DNA from: Aurantiacibacter poecillastricola
GTDB taxonomy: Bacteria > Pseudomonadota > Alphaproteobacteria > Sphingomonadales > Sphingomonadaceae
Assembly: GCF_030730945.1 (NCBI RefSeq)
Contig: NZ_JAVAMS010000002.1
Location: 682,001 to 746,000, forward strand
DNA: 64,000 nt
Direction of reading: 5' to 3'
Shown here: positions 1 through 7,114 of the stretch, piece after piece
Position numbering within the stretch: the first letter of the stretch is position 1
Layout: each line of letters starts with the position of its first letter
The notes under the pieces: model-generated
Told to the model about the DNA's origin: nothing
The model's input: the letters and a program-made list of their open reading frames with translations, nothing else
The model's database searches: none
Position numbers and translations under genes: made by a program

Positions 1-1
1 G

Positions 2-856
2 GTCGCGGTCTACCTGATGCCGGCCTTTTTCGTGCTGCTGGTGGGTATCACGGTCTATGGCCTTTTTGGCGGAGCGATCGACCAGACGTGGGATTACCTC
101 TTCACGTTCGAGCCGGAAAAGCTGACCGGCCCGGTCATGCTGGCAGCGGTCGGGCAGGCGTTCTTCTCGCTGTCCCTGGGCGTTGCCGGAATGGTCACCT
201 ACGGCGCCTATGTGGGGCGCAACGTCAATCTTGGGGTCACTTCCGGGGTGATCGCGACTGCCGATACGCTGGTGGCGCTGCTTGCAGGACTGTGCATCTT
301 CCCCATCGTGTTTGCTGCGGGCCTGTCGCCCAATGGCGGCCTGGGCCTGATGTTCCAGACCTTGCCCCATGCCTTCCAGGAGATTCCCGGCGGGACGCTG
401 ATCGGTCTCGCCTTCTTCATCATGGTCGGCTTTGCCGCATTGACGAGTTCGGTCAGCCTGCTCGAGGCTCCGACGGCATGGGTAATCGACCGTTTCCGTT
501 TTACCCGCCCCGTGGCGACGGTGATGGTGTCCGTATGCGCAGCGATCGTCGGCACGCTGTGCGCCCTGTCGACAGGTTCACTCGCATGGTTCCAGCCCCT
601 GGGCTTTATCCCGATGTTCGAGGGGATGGGTGTGCTCGATACGCTCGACACCCTCACCGGCAAGATCACCATGCCGGTTGGCGCCCTCTTGACCTCGATC
701 TTCATTGGCTGGGTGGCGAACAAGCGGCTGGTGGATCTGGAGAATGGCCTCGGCGGCGTCTTGCACGTGTTCTGGCGTTTCCTCGTTTGCTGGCTGTGCC
801 CCATCGCTCTTTCCGCGATCCTGCTGGTGGGAATATTCCCGAGCATCATCGAGTAG
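2..856 (+). CDS. Sodium-dependent transporter, SNF/NSS family (5' end outside window)
   Basis: This is the C-terminal part of a neurotransmitter:sodium symporter (SNF) family transporter, an inner-membrane protein that couples solute uptake to Na+ entry. The frame is already open at the window edge, so the start lies upstream. The visible 284 residues are a run of hydrophobic helices. They include FFSLSLGVAGMVTYGAYVG, which fits the conserved helix-6 region of the family, and a later SVSLLEAPTAWVID segment. The protein ends in a hydrophobic helix and a short polar tail. The substrate cannot be read from the sequence; in bacteria these proteins usually carry amino acids. A strong hairpin terminator follows at 887-922. 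Confidence 0.85.
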   Translation, partial: VAVYLMPAFFVLLVGITVYGLFGGAIDQTWDYLFTFEPEKLTGPVMLAAVGQAFFSLSLGVAGMVTYGAYVGRNVNLGVTSGVIATADTLVALLAGLCIFPIVFAAGLSPNGGLGLMFQTLPHAFQEIPGGTLIGLAFFIMVGFAALTSSVSLLEAPTAWVIDRFRFTRPVATVMVSVCAAIVGTLCALSTGSLAWFQPLGFIPMFEGMGVLDTLDTLTGKITMPVGALLTSIFIGWVANKRLVDLENGLGGVLHVFWRFLVCWLCPIALSAILLVGIFPSIIE

Positions 857-886
857 GGGTTCTGCCCTGCCTGATGCAGGTACATG

Positions 887-922
887 AAAGGCCGCCGTTC
901 CGTTGGGAGCGGCGGCCTTTTC
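887..922. terminator. Hairpin terminator between convergent genes
   Basis: The hairpin has arms AAAGGCCGCCG and CGGCGGCCTTT around a short loop. It is followed by a T-rich run on the plus strand and preceded by A residues, so it can serve both the symporter gene and the converging oxidase-like gene. Confidence 0.85.
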
Positions 923-942
923 CTTTTGATGATAGCGCTGGC

Positions 943-1413
943 TTACAGCACCGTCTGCGTATGCTCTTCGCGGCCTTCTTCGCGCACGTCGAAGCCGAAC
1001 AACATCTTGGCATTGTCGACGAAACCAAGGTCGCTGTTCCAGATCTCCGCTTCCCCAAGGTCCATGCGCAGCATCAAGATGTTGGGATCGTCCTTGCCGC
1101 CGGGGAACCACGCCTCGACCACGCTGCTCCACTGCTTCTCGAAGCGTTCGCGGCTCGTCTCTTCGCGGAGCGTGCCGCCGAAGCGGGCGAACATGTCGTG
1201 GCCCTTGCCGGCAAAAGTGGCGGTGGCGGGACCGCCCTGTGCGAAAGTATGGTCCCGGCTGGTGAAGAACCAGATCGCGCTGTTGGCATCCTTGTCGAGC
1301 TGTGCGGTCATCGGCACGGCAGTCTTGGGATCAGCGTCCAGCTCCAGGAAGATGAAGGGGCTGTCGGCCAGCGATTTCCAGAATTTCTGCTTGAGATCAT
1401 GGGTCGAGGTCAT
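943..1413 (-). CDS. Pyridoxamine 5'-phosphate oxidase family / general stress protein 26-like
   Basis: This 156-residue protein has the split-barrel flavin-binding fold of pyridoxamine-phosphate-oxidase-like proteins. It resembles the general stress protein 26 group: an N-terminal helix (DLKQKFWKSLADSPFIFLEL), a strand with PMTAQLD, then a segment with IWFFTSRDH, and later W and GGKDD residues typical of the group. A longer open frame exists, but the ATG at 1413 is preceded by an AAGGAG ribosome site at good spacing, and the family N-terminus begins there. The biochemical activity (flavin, F420 or heme binding) cannot be decided from sequence. It is transcribed divergently from imuA, and the intergenic region holds the LexA operator. 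Confidence 0.8.
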   Translation of the reverse strand: MTSTHDLKQKFWKSLADSPFIFLELDADPKTAVPMTAQLDKDANSAIWFFTSRDHTFAQGGPATATFAGKGHDMFARFGGTLREETSRERFEKQWSSVVEAWFPGGKDDPNILMLRMDLGEAEIWNSDLGFVDNAKMLFGFDVREEGREEHTQTVL

Positions 1414-1465
1414 TCGCGTTCTCCTTTCCCTCCCCAACGGCAGGAGAGAGCGAGAGGTTCCAAGC

Positions 1466-1500
1466 TTGCCCCTTGGTCCATGATGGAACATAATAAGAAC
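1466..1500 (+). promoter_or_regulatory. LexA operator and promoter of imuA-imuB
   Basis: GAAC-N7-GAAC (1486-1500) is a perfect match to the alphaproteobacterial LexA direct-repeat operator. A TTGCCC hexamer (1466-1471) lies 17 bp before CATAAT (1489-1494), so the -10 element sits inside the operator. Transcription would start near 1501, and an AGGAG ribosome site precedes the ATG at 1518. LexA binding would block RNA polymerase directly. Confidence 0.85.
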
Positions 1501-1517
1501 ACAGGAGTCGATTCGTC

Positions 1518-2276
1518 ATGGATACCAGCACACTGCCGAAAGCGGCGGAGCTGGCCTGCCGTGCTGCCCGCAACCAACGCTGGCAGCCGGATGCGCCGCT
1601 GCCGTTGCATAGCGAGATTTTCGCACCCGCCACGCAAGGCGCGGGGGCAGGGGCGGCGCTTGCGTTCGCAAGGGATGCCCTGTGCGGCGGAAACGGGCGT
1701 GTCGACACTAACGCGGCTGCCTCGCTGGAAGAGCGCAGCGTGCTGTGGGTCCAGGATGCCCGCGCCATCAATCTGGGCGGTCGCCCCTACCGTGCGGGCC
1801 TTCCTGAAACAATTCGCCACCGCCTGATCCATGTCGCTGCCGAGACGCCGGAAGACGCGCTCTTCGCCATGGAGGAAGGGCTGCGTTGCCGCGACCTCGC
1901 CGCCGTGGTCGGAGAGGTGATGGGCAATCCCCGTGCGCTCGATTTCACCGCTTCGCGCCGGCTCACTCTCACGGCCGAGAAGCACGGTGTGCCGCTGCTA
2001 CTCGTCCGCCTCGATGCCGAGGCCGATCTCAGCTCCGCTCGCATGCGCTGGCGGCTGACGGCTGCACCTTCCGCCCCGCCGCGCTGGAACATCGCCGCGC
2101 CTGGACGCCCTTCCTGGCGTGCCGAGCTGTTCCGCGCCCGCTCTCACCCCCCTGGAGAATGGATCCTGCGCGATGAGCCCGAACGCCTCGCTGCAGAGCG
2201 CTTCTCCGCAACCACCACGCCGGATCATGGCGATCTGGTGCGCGGACCTGGCGCTCGATCGCTGGCGGCACTCTGA
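1518..2276 (+). CDS. imuA: ImuA, SOS mutagenesis accessory protein
   Basis: This 252-residue protein is ImuA, a RecA/SulA-like accessory factor that works with ImuB and DnaE2 in damage-induced mutagenesis. Support comes from its position directly before imuB, from the LexA operator 17 bases before its start, and from its sequence: an N-terminal helix, the LPLHSEIFAP-type motif usual near the start of ImuA, a VLWVQDARAINLGG strand in the position of a RecA-fold core, and AAVVGEVMGNPRALDFTASRRL. No intact Walker A motif is seen, as expected for ImuA. The ATG at 1518 has AGGAG about 10 bases upstream. The 3' end overlaps imuB by about 100 bases, so the two are probably translationally coupled. 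Confidence 0.85.
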   Translation: MDTSTLPKAAELACRAARNQRWQPDAPLPLHSEIFAPATQGAGAGAALAFARDALCGGNGRVDTNAAASLEERSVLWVQDARAINLGGRPYRAGLPETIRHRLIHVAAETPEDALFAMEEGLRCRDLAAVVGEVMGNPRALDFTASRRLTLTAEKHGVPLLLVRLDAEADLSSARMRWRLTAAPSAPPRWNIAAPGRPSWRAELFRARSHPPGEWILRDEPERLAAERFSATTTPDHGDLVRGPGARSLAAL

Positions 2277-3801
2277 AGGCTGCCAGCGCGGGGAGGGCGC
2301 GGATGCCGCCCCGCTGGTGCTGATCACCGAGACTGCGCATGGCCCGCGTATCGACGCGGCCAATCGTGCCGCCAGTGCCCATGGCGCAGCGCGCGGGATG
2401 ATGCTGGCCGATGCGCGTACGCTGTGCCCTGCCATCCAAACCCGTCCCAGCGATCCCGCGGGTGATCTCGCTTTCCTCGAACGCCTTGCTGTGTGGGCAC
2501 AGCGCTGGGGACCGTGGAGCGCCATGGATGCACCCGATGGCCTGCTGGTGGACGTTACCGCCGTCGCCCACCTGTTTGGTGGAGAACGCCGCCTGCTTGC
2601 CGATGTGGAGAAGCGCTGCACCGCGCGGGGCCTCACCGTGCGCACTGCCGTCGCACCCACGGCCGGTGCAGCCTGGGCGCTGGCGCATTTTGGCCCCTCT
2701 TCCGCGATCCTTGCGCCCGATGACGATATGACTGCACGCCTTGCAGACCTGCCGGTAGCGGCGCTTCGTCTCGATAATGACGTGCTGTTGGTCCTCAAGC
2801 GCCTCGGCCTCAAGCGTCTGGGCGACCTTGTCGGGATCGAGGAGGGGCGCGAGCGCAGTAACCGGCAGGACAATCACGGCCGCGATTCCATCCAGCGCCG
2901 CTTCCGTAACCGCAAGTCGCCCGCTGCCAACCCGCTGGTCCGGATGGACCAGTTGCTCGGCCGCGTGCCCGAGCCATTGCTGCCCGTCGTCCCCGTCACT
3001 GCGCCCATGGTGCAGCGCCGCCTGCTCGAGCCGATCCGTCATCGCCCGCTTCTCGACAAGGTGGTGGAGGATCTTGCTGAGGACATGGCCCGTACGCTGG
3101 AGGCGAAGGGGCAGGGCGCGCGCCGCCTGCAATTGGGTTTGTGGCGGGTGGACGGCGAAGTGATCCTGCGCGAACTGGAACTCGCCGCCGCCACCCGCTC
3201 GCCCGAGCATATCTGCCGTCTCTTCGCCGAGAGGCTGGACGATGTGGATGCGGGTTTCGGCATAGAGATGCTGCGCCTGCGCGCTGCCTGGTCGCAGCCC
3301 CTCGCGCTGGACCAGTCCGACCTCGAAGCAGCGGCGGAGCAGCATGGCACCTCGCTCGCCGCCTGCATTGACCGACTGACCACGCGGCTTGGCCCCAAGG
3401 CCGTGCAGCGCCCGGTGCCGCGTGCCAGCCACATTCCTGAGCGTGCGCAGGGCTGGCAACCTCCGCTCGAACCGGAGCCCGCCTTGCAGGGCGAACTCGC
3501 TTTTCATACGCGCCCGCTGAAACTGCTCGACCGGCCCGAGCGCATTTCCGTCCTCTACGCTGCGCCCGAGGGCTATCCGCGCCGCTTCAGCTGGCGCGGG
3601 CAAGTATGCGAAGTGGCCCGCGTCGAAGGCCCCGAACGCATCGCGCCCGAGTGGTGGCGCGAGAAAGGCACTGCTCGCCTGCGTGACTATTACCGAGTGG
3701 AAGACGAGGAAGGTCGCCGCTACTGGATCTACCGCAACGGTCTCGCAACAGACGGGCGTGGGGGCATGCCTGACTGGTATTTACAGGGACTGTTCGCTTG
3801 A
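2173..3801 (+). CDS. imuB: ImuB, catalytically inactive Y-family DNA polymerase
   Basis: ImuB is the hub of the ImuA-ImuB-DnaE2 mutasome: it binds the sliding clamp and recruits DnaE2 to damaged DNA. The protein (542 residues from 2173) begins with RRIMAIWCADLALDRW, the degenerate version of the Y-family first motif. Where active polymerases have an SxDE motif, this one has GLLVDVTAVAHLFGGE, so the catalytic acids are missing, as is usual for ImuB. A little-finger-like and C-terminal region follows, with RRFSWRG and PEWWRE motifs. The start is uncertain: ATG at 2173 keeps the conserved RRI, but ATG 2227 and the longer frame from 2119 are possible. It shares the LexA-controlled transcript of imuA. 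Confidence 0.85.
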   Translation: MSPNASLQSASPQPPRRIMAIWCADLALDRWRHSEGCQRGEGADAAPLVLITETAHGPRIDAANRAASAHGAARGMMLADARTLCPAIQTRPSDPAGDLAFLERLAVWAQRWGPWSAMDAPDGLLVDVTAVAHLFGGERRLLADVEKRCTARGLTVRTAVAPTAGAAWALAHFGPSSAILAPDDDMTARLADLPVAALRLDNDVLLVLKRLGLKRLGDLVGIEEGRERSNRQDNHGRDSIQRRFRNRKSPAANPLVRMDQLLGRVPEPLLPVVPVTAPMVQRRLLEPIRHRPLLDKVVEDLAEDMARTLEAKGQGARRLQLGLWRVDGEVILRELELAAATRSPEHICRLFAERLDDVDAGFGIEMLRLRAAWSQPLALDQSDLEAAAEQHGTSLAACIDRLTTRLGPKAVQRPVPRASHIPERAQGWQPPLEPEPALQGELAFHTRPLKLLDRPERISVLYAAPEGYPRRFSWRGQVCEVARVEGPERIAPEWWREKGTARLRDYYRVEDEEGRRYWIYRNGLATDGRGGMPDWYLQGLFA

Positions 3802-3803
3802 CG

Positions 3804-3830
3804 ATCGTGCATCGGTCGACCCTGCACGAT
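3804..3830. repeat. Inverted repeat after imuB
   Basis: ATCGTGCA and TGCACGAT are perfect 8-base arms around an 11-base loop, directly after the imuB stop and before the end of the converging PilZ gene. There is no T-run, so a terminator role is plausible but not shown. Confidence 0.4.
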
Positions 3831-3856
3831 GCCATGCCGCTGCCTGCACTGATGTC

Positions 3857-4261
3857 TCAGCCTACAAATCGCGCAGGCGGGGCAGGGCGACATCCCTTCT
3901 CCGGATCGGTGCCGTCGTCCGCCATGCGCTGCACCAGACGGGGTCCTGCGGGCGCCGCCCCGGCCAGATCATCCACCACCTTCGCAGGGATCGGACGATC
4001 GAATTCCACGCCGCACATACCCGGCTTCGTCCAGATTATGTGACAATAGGCATCGTGGCTGTGCCACTCGAGGATCGCGCTCACGTCCCTTGCAGGGGGA
4101 TCCTGCGTCACGAAGCGCGCGCCATGGGTGGAAATGTCGAACAACCGCCCGGCGCGATTGCCGCTCGGCATGATCAGCATGGCAACGCAGTCGACCCGCA
4201 CGCGCGCGATGCTCCGGCGATCTGGCACGGTAGCCGGCTTCCTGCGTGCGAACATTTTCAT
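3857..4261 (-). CDS. PilZ domain protein
   Basis: This 134-residue single-domain protein looks like a PilZ cyclic-di-GMP receptor. The N-terminal RRSIARVRVD carries the basic RxxxR arm, and DISTHGARF matches the (D/N)xSxxG motif about 20 residues later; together these bind c-di-GMP in PilZ domains. The rest is a short beta barrel (AILEWHS, CHIIWTKPGMCGVEF). The last 30 residues are rich in Pro, Gly and Ala and look unstructured. The gene sits alone on the minus strand between two SOS operons, converging on imuB and diverging from the radical SAM gene. It has no visible partner, so its target (motility, polysaccharide or other) is unknown. Confidence 0.85.
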   Translation of the reverse strand: MKMFARRKPATVPDRRSIARVRVDCVAMLIMPSGNRAGRLFDISTHGARFVTQDPPARDVSAILEWHSHDAYCHIIWTKPGMCGVEFDRPIPAKVVDDLAGAAPAGPRLVQRMADDGTDPEKGCRPAPPARFVG

Positions 4262-4403
4262 GACGGTGCCCTTTTATTGTTCTGAGCCCTTGCGTGAAGC
4301 CGCGTTGGTTAAATCCGCTTCATGAAATATGCTTAATTTCGAATTTCGCCTTCCTCCTCTCACGCAATTCATCGCGAAATTCTCGTCACTTGGCTTTGTC
4401 GGC

Positions 4404-4436
4404 TTGGCGAATCGCAGACGAGAACATATATGGAAC
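4404..4436 (+). promoter_or_regulatory. LexA operator and promoter of the radical SAM-udgX-dnaE2 operon
   Basis: GAAC-N7-GAAC (4422-4436) is a second perfect LexA operator. TTGGCG (4404-4409) and TATATG (4427-4432) are 17 bp apart and form a good promoter with the -10 inside the operator. The predicted transcription start (about 4438-4439) coincides with the ATG at 4439, so the message is probably leaderless. Confidence 0.8.
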
Positions 4437-4438
4437 GA

Positions 4439-5683
4439 ATGGCCGTTCTCGATACTATCCAGAAACTCGAAATTCTTGCCGATGCGGCGAAATACGATGC
4501 GTCCTGTGCATCATCGGGCACGGCCAAGCGCAATTCGGCAGGGGGCAAAGGCATCGGCTCGACCGAGGGCATGGGCATCTGCCACGCCTACGCGCCGGAC
4601 GGGCGCTGCATCTCGTTGCTGAAGATCCTGCTGACCAATCACTGCATCTTCGATTGCCACTACTGCATCAACCGCAAGAGCAGCAACGTGCGCCGCGCGA
4701 AGTTCACCCCGCGCGAAGTGGCGGACCTGACGCTGACCTTCTATCGCCGCAATTATATCGAGGGGCTGTTCCTTTCGTCGGGCATCATCAAAAGCTCCAA
4801 CCACACGATGGAATTGCTGGTGGAAACCGCCCGCATCCTGCGCGAGGAGCATGATTTTCGCGGTTACATTCATTTGAAGACGATCCCCGAGGCGGACGGG
4901 GAACTGGCGCACCAGGCAGGCCTTTATGCCGACCGTGTCTCGATCAATGTCGAACTGCCTACCGATACCGGGCTGACCCGCCTCGCGCCCGACAAGGATT
5001 CACGCCAGATCGAAGGCGCGATGGGGGGCATGAAGATGGCAATCCGCCAGTCGAAGGACGAGCGCAAGCGGTTCAAGCATGCCCCGCGTTTCGCTCCAGG
5101 TGGGCAGTCGACGCAGATGATAGTCGGCGCCGATGCCGCGACAGATGCCGATATCGTGGGAAAGGCGAGCCGCCTCTACGACAATTTCCGCCTGCGCCGT
5201 GTGTACTATTCGGCTTTCTCGCCCATTCCCGATGCCAGCGCGGTTCTTCCACTAAAGCGCCCGCCGCTGATGCGCGAGCACCGGCTTTACCAGTCGGACT
5301 GGCTGATGCGCTTCTACGGTTTTGCCCCGCGCGAGGTGATGCAGGCGACCGAGGCGGACGGCAATTTGCCGCTCGATATTGATCCGAAGCTGGCCTGGGC
5401 CTTGAAATTTCGTGAGCGTTTTCCGGTGGATGTGAACCGTTCTTCGCGCGAGGATTTGCTGCGCGTACCAGGTCTGGGCACACGGGCGGTGGGGCAGATC
5501 CTCGCTTCGCGTCGCCATCGGACATTGCGACTGGACGATGTGGCGAAGCTCACCGTCTCGATCACCCGTGTACGGCCTTTCATATGCACCGCCGATTGGC
5601 GTCCCACATTGCTCACTGACCGCGCCGATCTTCGCGGCATCCTCGCCCCGAAACAGGAGCAGCTGGAGCTGTTCGCGGCATGA
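4439..5683 (+). CDS. Putative DNA modification/repair radical SAM protein (TIGR03916-like)
   Basis: This is a radical S-adenosylmethionine enzyme of the group that is regularly paired with UdgX-type proteins. The 4Fe-4S cluster motif CxxxCxxC is CIFDCHYC, with cysteines near residues 69, 73 and 76. The N-terminus KLEILADAAKYDASCASSG is characteristic of the family. The C-terminus has a helix-hairpin-helix region (DLLRVPGLGTRAVGQIL), a common DNA-binding element. An ATG at 4430 is also in frame, but it lies inside the LexA operator and promoter, so ATG 4439 is preferred; there is no ribosome site. The stop overlaps the udgX start as ATGA. The chemical reaction of this family is not known to me; a role in DNA repair is inferred from context. 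Confidence 0.8.
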   Translation: MAVLDTIQKLEILADAAKYDASCASSGTAKRNSAGGKGIGSTEGMGICHAYAPDGRCISLLKILLTNHCIFDCHYCINRKSSNVRRAKFTPREVADLTLTFYRRNYIEGLFLSSGIIKSSNHTMELLVETARILREEHDFRGYIHLKTIPEADGELAHQAGLYADRVSINVELPTDTGLTRLAPDKDSRQIEGAMGGMKMAIRQSKDERKRFKHAPRFAPGGQSTQMIVGADAATDADIVGKASRLYDNFRLRRVYYSAFSPIPDASAVLPLKRPPLMREHRLYQSDWLMRFYGFAPREVMQATEADGNLPLDIDPKLAWALKFRERFPVDVNRSSREDLLRVPGLGTRAVGQILASRRHRTLRLDDVAKLTVSITRVRPFICTADWRPTLLTDRADLRGILAPKQEQLELFAA

Positions 5684-7113
5684 CAGCGCTACAACATGTG
5701 AAGCTCGGCACCTATTACGTCGTGCATATGCCCGAGCCCGACGATTTCGCCTTCTGGCGGGAGCGGGCGCGGCAGCTCGTGCAGTGCGATGTTCCGCCCG
5801 ACCGTGTCGCTTGGGTGGAGCCGGGTGGCAATGGCTCGCTGTTCAGCCATGGTGACAAGCGGCTGCCGGTGCCGGAGGACGAAAACCGCGTGATCCGCGC
5901 CAGCAAGCGGTTCCTGACCCTTGCCAGGAACGTGGCACATCATTCTGATCCGGAACGATTTTCCCTATTGTACGCGATGCTCTGGCGGCTCCAGTCCAAT
6001 CCGCGCATCCTGGAGGACAAGGCCGACAATCAGGTCCGCCGTCTGGAAGACATGGACAAGGCCGTGCGCCGCGACGCGCACAAGATGCATGCTTTCGTCC
6101 GCTTCCGCATGGTGGAAACCGAGGGCGGTGGAGAGCACTACGTCGCTTGGTTCGAGCCCGATCATCACATCGTGCGACGCGAGGCGGGCTTCTTCGTGCG
6201 CCGCTTTGCCAACATGCACTGGTCCATCCTGACGCCGAAAGGCTGCATCCACTGGGACGGCGAGACGCTGCGCGAGAGCGGTCCGGCGCAGAAGTCCGAC
6301 GCGCCGCAGGGCGATCCGGCGGAGGATCTCTGGCGGAAATATTACGCATCCATCTTCAACCCCGCGCGTTTGAAGATTGGGGCAATGCTGAAGGAAATGC
6401 CCCGCAAATACTGGAAGAACATGCCGGAAGCCGCCCTCATCCCCGAATTGGTGGCCGGTGCGCAGAAACGGGAAAGCGACATGGTGGATGCAGGTAGCCT
6501 CGAATTCGAGGATCGACCCGAAACGCTTGGGGCGATCGACAAGGCCATCCATGCCTGTCGCAAGTGCCCTATCGGCTCGCTCGACAACCAGGCGGTGATG
6601 GGGGAGGGGCCTGCGGATGCTTCCTTGATGATCGTGGGTGAGCAGCCAGGCGATCAGGAGGACCAAGCTGGAAAGCCTTTCGTCGGACCTGCGGGGCAGG
6701 TGCTGGACGCGGCGCTCGAAACTGCCGGGATCGAGCGGCGCGAAACCTATGTCACCAATGCGGTGAAGCATTTCAAATACGTCCAGCGCGGCAAGCGCCG
6801 CCTGCATCAGTCGCCGACCGCCAAGGAGATCGATGTGTGCCGCTGGTGGCACGAGGCCGAGCGCGCCATTGTCAAGCCGAAGGTCGTGCTCGCCATGGGG
6901 GCCAGCGCCGCGCGCGCCATGCTGGGCAAGACAGTGAGTATTTCGAAAGCTCGCGGCGAACCAATCGCGCTGGAGGACGGCAGCGAGCTGTGGGTCACGG
7001 CGCACCCTTCCTATCTCCTGCGCCTCGATGGCGATGCCAAGGCCGAGCAGGAGCGGCTGTTCGCTGCCGATCTCGCTGCGGTGAAGGAGCGCCTGGCGGA
7101 GCTGGCGGAGTGA
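5680..7113 (+). CDS. udgX: DUF4130-UdgX fusion, uracil-DNA cross-linking glycosylase family
   Basis: This 477-residue protein has two parts. Residues 1 to about 270 match the DUF4130 (TIGR03915) domain usually linked to the radical SAM partner, starting near LGTYYVVHMPEPDDF. Residues about 280-477 are a UdgX-type uracil-DNA glycosylase: four-Cys iron-sulfur pattern (beginning CRKCPIGSLD), the GEQPGDQED motif at about 320-328, and the R-loop KRRLHQSP with His376. In characterised UdgX proteins this His forms a covalent bond with the deoxyribose after uracil removal, so the enzyme stays attached to DNA. It lies in one operon with the radical SAM gene (ATGA overlap) and dnaE2 (1-base gap), under the LexA promoter at 4404-4436. 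Confidence 0.88.
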   Translation: MTALQHVKLGTYYVVHMPEPDDFAFWRERARQLVQCDVPPDRVAWVEPGGNGSLFSHGDKRLPVPEDENRVIRASKRFLTLARNVAHHSDPERFSLLYAMLWRLQSNPRILEDKADNQVRRLEDMDKAVRRDAHKMHAFVRFRMVETEGGGEHYVAWFEPDHHIVRREAGFFVRRFANMHWSILTPKGCIHWDGETLRESGPAQKSDAPQGDPAEDLWRKYYASIFNPARLKIGAMLKEMPRKYWKNMPEAALIPELVAGAQKRESDMVDAGSLEFEDRPETLGAIDKAIHACRKCPIGSLDNQAVMGEGPADASLMIVGEQPGDQEDQAGKPFVGPAGQVLDAALETAGIERRETYVTNAVKHFKYVQRGKRRLHQSPTAKEIDVCRWWHEAERAIVKPKVVLAMGASAARAMLGKTVSISKARGEPIALEDGSELWVTAHPSYLLRLDGDAKAEQERLFAADLAAVKERLAELAE

Positions 7114-7114
7114 A

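Noticed and set aside
88..1827. 579-codon plus-strand frame over the symporter end and the oxidase-like gene
   Set aside because: It crosses a strong terminator and two genes in other frames.
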